From the NCBI RefSeq assembly GCF_000299575.1, contig NZ_AMGO01000021.1, positions 186,001 to 250,000 on the forward strand: 64,000 nucleotides of DNA. The letters are read 5' to 3'. The translations under genes were made by a program, and so were the position numbers. The DNA comes from Oceaniovalibus guishaninsula JLT2003. GTDB taxonomy: Bacteria; Pseudomonadota; Alphaproteobacteria; Rhodobacterales; Rhodobacteraceae. Of the stretch, positions 26,933 through 35,124 are shown piece by piece. How positions within the stretch are numbered: position 1 is the first letter of the stretch; every line of letters begins with the position of its first letter. A model generated the notes under the pieces. The model made no database searches and was not told the DNA's origin. It saw only the letters and a program-made list of their open reading frames with translations.

Positions 26933-27883
26933 CTAGCGATGATGCAGGATACGGCCGATGGCGTTGAGAAGTACCTGCGCGGCCAGGGTCTGCGTCGTGC
27001 CGGTATGGTCGTAATCCGGCGCGACCTCGACCAGATCCAGCCCGACGACCGGCCCCTTGCGAGCCAGCCCGTCGATCAGCTCCAGCATTTCGTAATAGCC
27101 GAAGCCGCCGTGGCTGGGCGTGCCGGTGCCGGGCGCGATGGACGGATCGAATCCGTCGATGTCGATGGTCAGGTAATACCGCACACCGTCCGGAATGCGC
27201 GCCAGCACACCCTCGACGCCCAGCTTGCGGAACTGACGGACGGACAGGATGTCGGCCCCCATCCGGCGCGCGGCCTCGTAACCGTCCCGCGCGGTCGACG
27301 ATACGTTGCGGATGCCGATCTGCGTCAGGCCGGTAACATAGGGCTTTTCCGCGGCGCGGCGCATCGGGTTGCCGTGCCCGAACCTGACGCCGTGCCGTTC
27401 ATCTACAAAATCGAGATGCGCGTCGATCTGCACGATGTGAATGGGTTCCTGCCCTTCGAACGCGTCGATACAGGGGATGTTGACCGAATGGTCGCCGCCC
27501 AGCACGACGGGAACGGCCCCGGCCTCGAGGATCTTGCGCACGCCGTAGGCGATGTTCGCATGGCTTTGCGCCGTGTCGGTATGGATGATGTCGGCATCCC
27601 CTATATCCACGATCCGCACCTTCGCCGGATCGAGATAGGTGATGTCGTCCTCGAAGTCATAGGCGCCGCCCAGCCCGAACGAAAACAGCGTCGATGCCTC
27701 GCGGATACCGCGCGGACCCATCCGCGCGCCTGACCGATACTGCGCGCCGCAATCGAAGGGCGCGCCCATCACCGCAACATCGGCCTCGATCCTGTCCCAA
27801 TCGGCGATATACGGAAACTTGCCGAACGTGCATATGCCGACGAAGGGCAGGTTCAGACGGGCGGGCCGGGCAGCGTCAGGCAT
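26933..27883 (-). CDS. Agmatinase-like ureohydrolase
   Basis: The 316-residue enzyme belongs to the arginase/agmatinase family, which splits urea from guanidino compounds. Manganese ligands are visible in GGDHSV, DAHLDF and DIDGFDPS, and the length suits agmatinase or guanidinobutyrase. Substrate cannot be fixed from the motifs. It reads into an ABC importer operon 95 bases downstream, so the substrate may be an imported guanidino compound. The ATG at 27881-27883 has only a weak GAAAG ribosome site. Confidence 0.85.
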   Translation of the reverse strand: MPDAARPARLNLPFVGICTFGKFPYIADWDRIEADVAVMGAPFDCGAQYRSGARMGPRGIREASTLFSFGLGGAYDFEDDITYLDPAKVRIVDIGDADIIHTDTAQSHANIAYGVRKILEAGAVPVVLGGDHSVNIPCIDAFEGQEPIHIVQIDAHLDFVDERHGVRFGHGNPMRRAAEKPYVTGLTQIGIRNVSSTARDGYEAARRMGADILSVRQFRKLGVEGVLARIPDGVRYYLTIDIDGFDPSIAPGTGTPSHGGFGYYEMLELIDGLARKGPVVGLDLVEVAPDYDHTGTTQTLAAQVLLNAIGRILHHR

Positions 27884-28022
27884 GAATTGGCAACTTTCAT
27901 CTGGTAGGGCATGACGACGCTAGCATCTGCCCCGCCCCAAGGGCCACCCGAGTCCTTTTCTGCAAACCGCCGAGGTTCGCCATGTCGATTGCCCCGCCAG
28001 CCGGTCTTGCCGAAGGTGCAGA

Positions 28023-28808
28023 GTGAACGGTCCGCGCCCTTGGCGCCACCGGGCGGCACTGGCGGCGGCTGCTCTTGCCGTTGCCGCATGGGTCGCGGGC
28101 GCGCCCTATCTGGCGCGGCTGGACGAACCGGCGCTGGTCTTCCGCCCCCTGCCGGGGCTGGAGCCGTTCCGCGAACTGGCGGTGGGTGGCGCGATCTCGA
28201 CCGGCGCGGGCAGCCCGCTTCTGACGGGGTTGCCATCCGACGATCCGCCGCAAGGCAGCGCCCTCATGGACGAGGTGCGCGCCAATCCCTGCCGCGCGTT
28301 TCATGGCGGTTACGCAGGCGAAGCGGTGCCGGTTGCCGTTTTCTCCGACATCCGCTGTCCCAATTGCCGGATCATGGATGCCCGGCTGGCCGAGGTCGCG
28401 GCCGCAAACCCGGCCGCGATCCGCATTGTCCGTCATGAATTGCCGGTCCTCGGGGCCGGGTCGGTCATCGCCGCGCGGGCGCTGTTGGCCGCCGAAAGCC
28501 AAGGGGCCAGGCAGCGGCTGCATGACAGGCTGGTCAGGACGCCGGCGGTGACGGATGCCGCCTATGTGGCCAGGGTGGCCGAGGCAATCGGCTTGGATGC
28601 CGCGCGATTGCTGAAGGACATGCAGTCCGACGCCGTGACCGCCGATCTGCGCCGCAGCCGAGCGATTGCCGACCTGTTCGGCTTCAGCGGAACGCCCGCA
28701 TTCGCCATCGGCGGGACCGTGCTGTTGGGAACGGCGCCGATTTCCGTCCTCGAAGCGCTGATCGCAGAGGAACGGCACGGCGCTTGCAGCGTGCGCGCGC
28801 CCGGCTGA
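28023..28808 (+). CDS. Membrane-anchored DsbA-like thioredoxin-fold protein
   Basis: The 261-residue protein has an N-terminal membrane anchor (residues 11-27) and a DsbA-like domain from about residue 100, with active site CPNC (Cys112, Cys115), an inserted helical region and a cis-Pro loop FSGTPAFAIGG near residue 225. It likely handles thiol chemistry in the periplasm. CPNC is unlike classical DsbA CPHC. Start is a GTG at 28023 behind AAGG. It is divergent from the ureohydrolase gene. Confidence 0.83.
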   Translation: MNGPRPWRHRAALAAAALAVAAWVAGAPYLARLDEPALVFRPLPGLEPFRELAVGGAISTGAGSPLLTGLPSDDPPQGSALMDEVRANPCRAFHGGYAGEAVPVAVFSDIRCPNCRIMDARLAEVAAANPAAIRIVRHELPVLGAGSVIAARALLAAESQGARQRLHDRLVRTPAVTDAAYVARVAEAIGLDAARLLKDMQSDAVTADLRRSRAIADLFGFSGTPAFAIGGTVLLGTAPISVLEALIAEERHGACSVRAPG

Positions 28809-28889
28809 CGGGCCGAAAACGACGTTGCGGCGCAGGCCGCGCGCGGGCATCGTCCCCGATCGAACGTCGTCAGAACTGGAGCATATGCG

Positions 28890-29207
28890 ATGACCGATCA
28901 ACTTCCCGGCGCGGCCGGTACGATTGCCGACAAGCATCCCGATGTGTGGGCGGCCTATTCCGCCTTGGGCAAGGCCACCGCCAATGCCGGCGGACTGACC
29001 GCACGGGAGAAACGTCTGGTGAAGCTGGCGCTGAGCCTCGGCGCGGCATCCGAAGGGGCGGTTCATTCGCATACCCGCCGGGCGCTGAAGGAAGGGATCG
29101 CCGTTGCGGATCTGGAGCAGGTGGCGCTGCTGGGCATTGGCCCGCTCGGCTTTCCGCAGGCGGTCGCGGGCTATACCTGGATAGGGGATTCGACGTCCGC
29201 CGACTGA
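28890..29207 (+). CDS. Carboxymuconolactone decarboxylase-family protein
   Basis: This 105-residue protein has the CMD/AhpD-like all-helical fold with LTAREKRLVKLALSLGAASE followed by GAVHSHTRRALKEGI. The redox CxxC of AhpD is replaced by a VHSH motif, so a peroxidase-reducing role is unlikely. Small stand-alone CMD proteins have varied and mostly unknown roles. A stem-loop follows the stop. Confidence 0.85.
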   Translation: MTDQLPGAAGTIADKHPDVWAAYSALGKATANAGGLTAREKRLVKLALSLGAASEGAVHSHTRRALKEGIAVADLEQVALLGIGPLGFPQAVAGYTWIGDSTSAD

Positions 29208-29213
29208 ACGAGA

Positions 29214-29242
29214 TCGGGGCGGGTGAATGCCACCCGCCCCGA
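29214..29242. terminator. Perfect GC-rich stem-loop between convergent genes
   Basis: TCGGGGCGGGTG (29214-29225) and CACCCGCCCCGA (29231-29242) form a 12-bp perfect stem with loop AATGC. It sits between the CMD gene stop (29207) and the stop of the small membrane gene (29247). It lacks a clear U-tract on either strand but probably serves both genes. Confidence 0.65.
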
Positions 29243-29246
29243 AAGG

Positions 29247-29450
29247 CTAGTCCGTGATCACGACCGTGTCGTCGGTGACGGGCACGGCGGCTTCGTCCAC
29301 ATCGTTGTCGAACAGTCCGAACAGCCACGCAAGCAGCAGCAGGACGACGATCACGCCGACGGCGATCCCGATCCATTTCCCGGTACTGTTGCCGCTATCG
29401 GTCGTCGTGCTGACTTTGGGATCTCTGAAATCTTTGGGATTGTTGGCCAT
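29247..29450 (-). CDS. Small single-helix membrane protein
   Basis: This 67-residue protein has a polar N-terminus (NNPKDFRDPKVSTTTDSGNS), one strong membrane helix (about residues 26-46, GIAVGVIVVLLLLAWLFGLF) and an acidic C-terminal tail. I recognise no family. A GAGGAAG-type ribosome site precedes the ATG at 29450. It is divergent from the EcfG-promoter-driven DUF2382 genes and may belong to the same stress context, but its own upstream region has no convincing EcfG site. Confidence 0.65.
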   Translation of the reverse strand: MANNPKDFRDPKVSTTTDSGNSTGKWIGIAVGVIVVLLLLAWLFGLFDNDVDEAAVPVTDDTVVITD

Positions 29451-29564
29451 GGCTTCCTCGCTTGGGTTGCGTGTTGCCGGCACGATCCGGCGAAAAGACT
29501 CCGTTCGGCGACGGGGGTCCGATCCCAATTCCCCGCGGGCCGGTAGGTTCCCGCCGGAAGACCT

Positions 29565-29589
29565 GGAACCTTAATCGAAGGTTACCGTT
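29565..29589 (+). promoter_or_regulatory. EcfG promoter of the DUF2382 gene pair (GGAAC-N16-CGTT)
   Basis: GGAAC (29565-29569) and CGTT (29586-29589) with a 16-base spacer match the EcfG consensus exactly and match the phyR promoter in both elements. The start would fall near 29596, about 65 bases before the ATG at 29661. This places the two DUF2382 genes in the probable general stress regulon. Confidence 0.8.
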
Positions 29590-29660
29590 GGCCATCCGAA
29601 CGGCAGGACGCTGACGCATCGTTGGCGGTTGCCGTAATCTCGAACACTGGACAGCGAACC

Positions 29661-30080
29661 ATGAGCGATCGAAAGAGCGATGAAGAAGCGGCGGGCACGC
29701 ACATCCCGATCGCCCGCGAACGGGTCGTGCTTGGCAAGCGCAAGGTCGAGAAGGTCGCGGCGCATCTCGACATCAGGACGCATGCCGAGGACGTGACCGT
29801 TTCAGAGCCTTTGCAGACCGAGCATGTCGATGTCGAACGCGTCGCCATCGACCGCATCACGGATGTGCCACCCGAGGTCAGGACCGAAGGCGCCGTAACG
29901 ATCGTTCCAGTGGTCGAGGAAGTGCTGGTCCGGCAGTTCAGGATCGTCGAGGAAATCCGTCTGACCCGGCGATCCGAGACGGTCGAGCATACCGAAACCG
30001 TCACTCTGCGCCGTCAGGAAGTGGTGGACGCCTCGCAAAGCGACCGCCCTATAGCCTCGACCGACGACGACAGGGCCTGA
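29661..30080 (+). CDS. DUF2382 (YsnF/AvaK-type) stress protein
   Basis: The 139-residue protein carries the DUF2382 domain (IPIARERVVLGKRKVEKVAA near residue 15, VERVAIDR and EEIRLTRRSETVEHTETVTL), a charged beta-rich repeat fold found in YsnF-type proteins. The start at 29661 lies downstream of a perfect EcfG promoter. The second DUF2382 gene follows 53 bases later. The biochemical function of the domain is unknown. Confidence 0.85.
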   Translation: MSDRKSDEEAAGTHIPIARERVVLGKRKVEKVAAHLDIRTHAEDVTVSEPLQTEHVDVERVAIDRITDVPPEVRTEGAVTIVPVVEEVLVRQFRIVEEIRLTRRSETVEHTETVTLRRQEVVDASQSDRPIASTDDDRA

Positions 30081-30133
30081 TCCGCATCCGGCCAGATCAC
30101 AAACCACGCAACACGAAGGAAAGAGGACACACC

Positions 30134-30859
30134 ATGTCACATACCGTCACCGCAATCTTCCGCACCGCCGAAGTCGCCGAGACCGTCCGTCAGAAAATCG
30201 CCAGCATCGGCGTTTCGGACCGGCACATCACCGTCGTCGGCGGCACCGACCAGCACAGCCATATCGACGCGCTGGACCTGCCCCACGACGAGACGGCGAC
30301 CTACAAGCAGGCCGTGCGTCAGGGCAATTACGTCGTGTCCGCCGATGTCGAGGACGCGCATATCGACGCCGTTGCCGACATCATGCGCAACCCCGAGCAG
30401 GCCGTCGATATCGACGCCTACGAGACCGAGTATCGCAGCAGCCCCGATTATGCCGCTGCCGAAGGCGCCCGTGGCACGACGGGGACAGCAGCCGAAGGCC
30501 AGACGATTGCTGTCGGGGAGGAGCGTCTGAAGGTCGGCAAGCGGACGACCGAAAAGGGGTCCGCCCATGTCCGCACCTATGTCCACGAAACCCCGGTCGA
30601 GGAGCGGATCCGCCTGCGCGAGGAACGCCTTTCGGTCGAAAGTCGGCCGGTCGACCGCGTCGTATCGGGTGCCGACGCCGAAGGGCTGTTTCAGGACCGC
30701 GACATCGAGGTGAAAACGAAGTCCGAGGAGGCCGTCGTCGACAAGGAAGCAGTCGTCACCAAGGAAGTCGTCGTCGACAAGGACGTGACCGAGCGCGAGG
30801 AAGTGGTCGAGGATACCGTCCGCAAGACCGAAGTGGATATCGACAAAGACCGGACCTGA
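30134..30859 (+). CDS. YsnF-like protein: YflT-type domain plus DUF2382
   Basis: The 241-residue protein has an N-terminal ferredoxin-like domain of the heat-stress/YflT (GSP17M) type (VTAIFRTAEVAETVRQKI, GISDRHITVVGG-like beta strands, residues 3-90) and a C-terminal DUF2382 domain from about residue 125 (GEERLKVGKRTTEKGSAHV, PVEERIRLREERLSVESRPV). The end is rich in alternating Glu/Lys/Val (VVDKEAVVTKEVVVDKDV). It is followed by a strong intrinsic terminator and preceded by AAGGAAAGAGG. Confidence 0.87.
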   Translation: MSHTVTAIFRTAEVAETVRQKIASIGVSDRHITVVGGTDQHSHIDALDLPHDETATYKQAVRQGNYVVSADVEDAHIDAVADIMRNPEQAVDIDAYETEYRSSPDYAAAEGARGTTGTAAEGQTIAVGEERLKVGKRTTEKGSAHVRTYVHETPVEERIRLREERLSVESRPVDRVVSGADAEGLFQDRDIEVKTKSEEAVVDKEAVVTKEVVVDKDVTEREEVVEDTVRKTEVDIDKDRT

Positions 30860-30881
30860 CACCGTCTGGCCCGTCGTCGAA

Positions 30882-30912
30882 GGGGGTGCCGCGAAAGCGG
30901 CGCCCCCTTTTT
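30882..30912 (+). terminator. Rho-independent terminator
   Basis: An 11-bp stem (GGGGGTGCCGC at 30882-30892, GCGGCGCCCCC at 30897-30907, one G-U wobble) closes a GAAA tetraloop and is followed by TTTTT (30908-30912). It ends the DUF2382 operon. Confidence 0.92.
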
Positions 30913-31006
30913 CATGCGCGGAAGGATTGTGTGTGTCCGCCGCCCCCTCGACCCGATCTGCCATCCGTGTCACGACGCCGTCCGTTGTTCATGGACGGAA
31001 AACAGG

Positions 31007-31528
31007 ATGGCCGAAACCTCACGATCCGCCCTTCCTGACGATGCCCCGGCGCTGCCGGCCCCGCTGATGACGCTTTGCCGCCTGTTCGCGGTGCTGGGCG
31101 GACTGGTGCTGCTGGCGATGATGCTGATGACCGTGGCCAGCGTCACCCTGCGCGCGCTGGCGAACAGTCCGATCCCCGGCGATTTCGAGCTGGTCGAGAT
31201 CGGGACCGCATTGGCCGTCTTCTGCTTTCTGCCATGGTGCCAGGCGGTCGATGGCAATGTCAGGGTCGATCTTTTCACTGCCAAGACAGGTCTGCGGACC
31301 AGGCGTCTGCTGGGCGCCTTGGGCGATACCCTGTATCTTGGCCTCGCAATGCTGCTGCTTTGGCGACTGATCTACGGCGCCGGCGACATGCGGGCCTATG
31401 GCGAGACGTCGATGATCCTGCGCGTCCCGCTCTGGTGGAGCTTCGTCGTCATCCTGCCCGCGATGGCGTTGCTGGCGATCACCTGCGCCGCGTCGATTGC
31501 CGGGCGTCTGCGGCGATCGTTCGGATGA
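31007..31528 (+). CDS. TRAP transporter small permease (DctQ)
   Basis: The 173-residue protein has four membrane helices (about residues 23-45, 58-78, 98-120, 137-160) and the DctQ-family core with PGDFELVEIGTALAVFCFLP followed by NVRVDLF. DctQ supports the large permease in Na+/H+-coupled uptake. The ATG at 31007 follows CAGGA. Its stop overlaps the start of the large permease (ATGA). No DctP solute-binding gene is adjacent. Confidence 0.88.
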   Translation: MAETSRSALPDDAPALPAPLMTLCRLFAVLGGLVLLAMMLMTVASVTLRALANSPIPGDFELVEIGTALAVFCFLPWCQAVDGNVRVDLFTAKTGLRTRRLLGALGDTLYLGLAMLLLWRLIYGAGDMRAYGETSMILRVPLWWSFVVILPAMALLAITCAASIAGRLRRSFG

Positions 31529-32844
31529 GCGGCCTTGCGGTCGGGCTGACCGGCTTTGCGGCGCTTCTGGGCCTCATGGCCATCCGCGTGCCCATCGGCG
31601 TGGCGATGCTGGCGGTGGGTATCGGCGGTTACGCCTTACAGACAGGCACCGCGCCGCTTCTGGCATTCCTCAAGACGTCGGCCTACTACCAGTTCTCGAC
31701 CTATTCGCTGTCGGTGATTCCGCTTTTCGTACTGATGGGCGAATTCGCCATGAAGGCGGGGATGAGCCGCGCGCTCTATCATACCGCTGCCGCCTTTCTG
31801 GGGCATCGCAGGGGCGGGCTGGCGATGGCGTCGGTCGGCGGTTGCGCGGCCTTCGGCGCGATCTGCGGCAGTTCGCTGGCCACCGCCGCCACGATGGGCC
31901 GCGTCGCCCTGCCCGAGATGGAGCGTCACGGCTATGGCGGCGCCCTGGCGACCGGATCGCTGGCGGCGGGCGGCACGCTGGGCATCCTGATCCCGCCTTC
32001 GGTCATTCTGGTGCTTTACGCGCTGATGGCCGAGCAAAGCATCCCGCAGATGTTCGTCGCCGCCATCGTTCCGGGGATCCTGGCGGCGGGTGGATACATG
32101 CTTGCCATCGCGGTCTTCGTCGCGCGGTATCCGGGCGAAGGTCCGGCCGGCCCACGGACGACATGGGCCGAAAAGGCCGCGTCGCTTCGGCGGACATGGT
32201 CGCCGCTGGCGATCTTCGCGCTGATCATCGGCGGCATGTATCGCGGCTGGTTCACCCCGACCGAGGCGGCCGCCATCGGCTCCTTCGGCACCGGGGCGCT
32301 GGCGATCCTGCATGGCGGAATGCGGTTGAAGGGCATCGCCGAGTGTCTGCGCGGCACCGCGCTGACCTCGGGGATGATCTTTCTGATCCTGCTGGGGGCC
32401 GAGACGTTCAACGCGTTCCTGGCCCAGACCCGCACGCCGGTCATGCTGGCCGACGCCATCGCCGGATTGGCGCTCAGCCCGCTTGCGGTGCTGCTGGCGA
32501 TGCTGGCGCTTTATCTGGTGCTGGGCTGCGTCATGGATTCGCTGTCGATGCTGCTGCTGACGATCCCGATCTTCTATCCCATCGTCGGCGCGCTCGATTT
32601 CGGGATGCCGCGCGAGGACACGCTGATCTGGTTCGGCATCCTCGCCGTCGTGGTGGTCGAGGTGGGGCTGATCACGCCGCCCGTGGGCATGAACGTCTTC
32701 GTCATCAATGCCTTGGCCAAGGATGTGCCGATGGCCGAAACGTTCCGCGGGGTGCTGCCGTTTCTGGCCAGCGACATCCTTCGCATCGCCATCCTGATCG
32801 CCTTTCCGGCCCTGACGCTGGGGTTGGGCAGGATGCTGGCCTAG
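31525..32844 (+). CDS. TRAP transporter large permease (DctM)
   Basis: The 439-residue product has about twelve helices and DctM-family hallmarks such as SVIPLFVLMGEFAMKAGMS, GGCAAFGAICGSSLATAATM, GTLGILIPPSVILVLYA and the C-terminal LITPPVGMNVFVINALAKD. It carries out secondary uptake of carboxylates or similar acids delivered by a DctP partner, which is missing from this window. It starts inside the dctQ stop. Confidence 0.92.
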   Translation: MSGLAVGLTGFAALLGLMAIRVPIGVAMLAVGIGGYALQTGTAPLLAFLKTSAYYQFSTYSLSVIPLFVLMGEFAMKAGMSRALYHTAAAFLGHRRGGLAMASVGGCAAFGAICGSSLATAATMGRVALPEMERHGYGGALATGSLAAGGTLGILIPPSVILVLYALMAEQSIPQMFVAAIVPGILAAGGYMLAIAVFVARYPGEGPAGPRTTWAEKAASLRRTWSPLAIFALIIGGMYRGWFTPTEAAAIGSFGTGALAILHGGMRLKGIAECLRGTALTSGMIFLILLGAETFNAFLAQTRTPVMLADAIAGLALSPLAVLLAMLALYLVLGCVMDSLSMLLLTIPIFYPIVGALDFGMPREDTLIWFGILAVVVVEVGLITPPVGMNVFVINALAKDVPMAETFRGVLPFLASDILRIAILIAFPALTLGLGRMLA

Positions 32845-32889
32845 ACCGGGGAACGACAAGCCGCCGATGCGACTGTCGTCGCGCGGCGA

Positions 32890-32975
<86 letters not shown>

Positions 32976-33134
32976 CGGTGTCGTGAGGCCGCGATGTAAT
33001 GGGGGCGGAAAGGGGTGTCAACGCGATTTCGCCCGTCGAGGACACGGCATTTGCGCCTTGTCGTGTTGCCCCCGGCGTCCTAAACCCGAAGCGGTCTTTT
33101 CCGGGTCTTTCTGGCCGGTGTCGGAGGTTGCGTC

Positions 33135-34124
33135 ATGTCCAAACTGGTCACGATCTATGGGGGATCGGGGTTCGTCGGCCGCTACATCGCCCGCCGGATG
33201 GCCCAGCAGGGCTGGCGCGTGCGTGTGGCGGTGCGGCATCCCAACGATGCGATGTTCGTGCGCACTTATGGCGTCGTGGGCCAGGTCGAACCTGTCTTCT
33301 GCAACATCCGCGATGACGACAGCGTGCGCGCGGTGATGATCGGGGCGGATGCCGTGGTCAATAGCGTGGGCATCCTGGCCGAAAGCCGCAAGCAGGGTTT
33401 CGACGCGCTTCAGCACGAAGGAGCCGCACGGATCGCGCGGATCGCGGCTGAGCGGGGCGTGGCGCAACTGGTCCAGATCTCGGCCATCGGCGCGGACGAG
33501 GACAGCCGCAGCGACTATGGCCGCACCAAGGGCCTGGGCGAAAGGGCTGTGCGCGATGCGTTCCCGTCCGCGGTGATCCTGCGGCCCTCGATCGTGTTCG
33601 GGCACGAGGACGAATTCTTCAACCGCTTCGCTGCGATGACGCGGGTGTCGCCGTTCCTGCCGGTGGTTGGTGCGAATACCCTGTTCCAGCCCGTCTATGT
33701 CGATGACATCGCGCGGGCTGCCGAAATGGCGCTGCTGGGCCATGCGGAACCGGGCATCTACGAACTCGGCGGTCCCGAGACGCTGACGTTCCGGCAGCTG
33801 ATGCAGCGCATGCTGACGATCATCCGCCGCCGCCGGCCGATTATCGCCATCCCCTTCTGGGCCGCCAGCGTGATGGGGGCTGTTTTCGACTTCGGATCCC
33901 GGCTGACCGGAGGACTGCTTGCCGGTCCGATCTCGCGCGATCAAGTCCGCAACCTGCGGCGCGACAACGTGGTTGGCGGCGGGGTTCGGACCTTTGCCGA
34001 TCTGGGCATCCAGCCCACCGCGATGGAGCCGGTGCTGGAGGATTACCTGTGGCGCTTCCGTCCTTCCGGCCAATATGCCCGCATCAAGGAAAGCGCGCAG
34101 AACCTTCGCCGCCCTCAGCCATAG
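33135..34124 (+). CDS. NDUFA9-like NAD(P)-binding protein
   Basis: The 329-residue protein has an atypical short-chain dehydrogenase fold: N-terminal nucleotide motif [19 protein letters not shown] (residues 8-26), [10 protein letters not shown], then [21 protein letters not shown] with the YxxxK-like pair. It closely resembles the complex I NDUFA9 subunit family common in Rhodobacterales, where these proteins act as accessory subunits or cofactor-binding proteins. A role with complex I is inferred; no nuo genes are in the window. Confidence 0.86.
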   Translation: MSKLVTIYGGSGFVGRYIARRMAQQGWRVRVAVRHPNDAMFVRTYGVVGQVEPVFCNIRDDDSVRAVMIGADAVVNSVGILAESRKQGFDALQHEGAARIARIAAERGVAQLVQISAIGADEDSRSDYGRTKGLGERAVRDAFPSAVILRPSIVFGHEDEFFNRFAAMTRVSPFLPVVGANTLFQPVYVDDIARAAEMALLGHAEPGIYELGGPETLTFRQLMQRMLTIIRRRRPIIAIPFWAASVMGAVFDFGSRLTGGLLAGPISRDQVRNLRRDNVVGGGVRTFADLGIQPTAMEPVLEDYLWRFRPSGQYARIKESAQNLRRPQP

Positions 34125-34918
34125 GCGACGGCAAGCAGGACGATGCCCAGCACGATCCTGTAAATGACGTAAGGCGTGAAGCTGACGAATTTCAGCAGCC
34201 GCATCATGCCCCACAGCGCCAGCAGCGCCGCGCCGAAGGCGAACAGGGCGGCGACGGCGCCGTCGCGGGCCAGCTGCGCGTCGGCCGATCCCGCCACCTC
34301 GATCCCCAGCAGGGTGCCCGAGGCGATGATCGTCGGAATCGACATCAGCATCGCCAGCCGCGTCGCATCCTCGCGCCGATAGCCCAGCCAGCGCCCGGCC
34401 GAGATGGTGATGCCCGACCGCGACGTGCCCGGTATCAGCGCGATCGCCTGCCACAACCCCATCACGACCGCATGCCGCAGCGTCCAGTCCGGCACCTGCA
34501 ATACGGTTCGTCCCTTCTGGTCGGTCCAATAGAGGACAATGCCGAAGACGATCATCGTCCAGCCGATGATCGCGGTGGATCGCAGCGATGCGGTCAGGTC
34601 AAGTATGCTGAGAACCAGTCCGGCGAGGACGACTGGGATCGTCGCGACGACCAATCCCAGGGCCAGACGCGCGCCCGGCGTATCCATCCGCCCCCGAACG
34701 AGTCGCGGCAGACCAGCAAGCGAAAGGGCGACATCGGACCGGAAGTAAAGGATGACCGCACCCAGCGTTCCCACATGAACGGCCACGTCGATGGCCAGCC
34801 CCTGATCGTCGAGGCCCGTCAGAAGCGGCAGCAGAATCAGGTGGCCCGACGACGAGACTGGCAGAAATTCGGTCAGACCCTGAATCAAGGCCACCAGAAG
34901 CAGGTGAAATACGGGCAT
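34115..34918 (-). CDS. uppP: Undecaprenyl-diphosphate phosphatase UppP
   Basis: The 267-residue membrane phosphatase recycles undecaprenyl diphosphate for peptidoglycan synthesis. It has eight or so helices and both catalytic motifs: [17 protein letters not shown] near residue 15 and [11 protein letters not shown] near residue 165. ATG at 34918 gives the usual short N-terminus; a GTG at 34930 would add four residues. Its stop overlaps the end of the convergent NDUFA9-like gene by ten bases. Confidence 0.95.
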   Translation of the reverse strand: MPVFHLLLVALIQGLTEFLPVSSSGHLILLPLLTGLDDQGLAIDVAVHVGTLGAVILYFRSDVALSLAGLPRLVRGRMDTPGARLALGLVVATIPVVLAGLVLSILDLTASLRSTAIIGWTMIVFGIVLYWTDQKGRTVLQVPDWTLRHAVVMGLWQAIALIPGTSRSGITISAGRWLGYRREDATRLAMLMSIPTIIASGTLLGIEVAGSADAQLARDGAVAALFAFGAALLALWGMMRLLKFVSFTPYVIYRIVLGIVLLAVAYG

Positions 34919-34969
34919 TCGAACGCTCACGAGGGGTCGGGGACGCTATACCACTCGCATACGGAGGTG

Positions 34970-34993
34970 GAAGCGGATAACAGCGTCCGCTTC
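34970..34993. repeat. Perfect inverted repeat in the uppP-gltD intergenic region
   Basis: GAAGCGGA (34970-34977) and TCCGCTTC (34986-34993) form an 8-bp perfect dyad with an 8-base loop, 132 bases upstream of gltD and 52 bases upstream of uppP. It could be an operator or a leader hairpin. The rest of the spacer is AT-rich for this genome. Confidence 0.4.
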
Positions 34994-35124
34994 GGACCTG
35001 ATAGACATCTTAATTTACAGTCAGGGGTGCGTGCGATGGAATAAATCGGCATTAAGGTCAGCATTACTGTCTTTCATTTATGCATCCCGTTGCGGTAGAT
35101 GGATCGCGGTTTGAGGGAGATGTG

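Noticed and set aside
29571-29585. CtrA box TTAA-N7-TTAC inside the DUF2382 promoter
   Set aside because: The second half is TTAC rather than TTAA, and the stretch lies in the spacer of a well-formed EcfG promoter, so chance is more likely.
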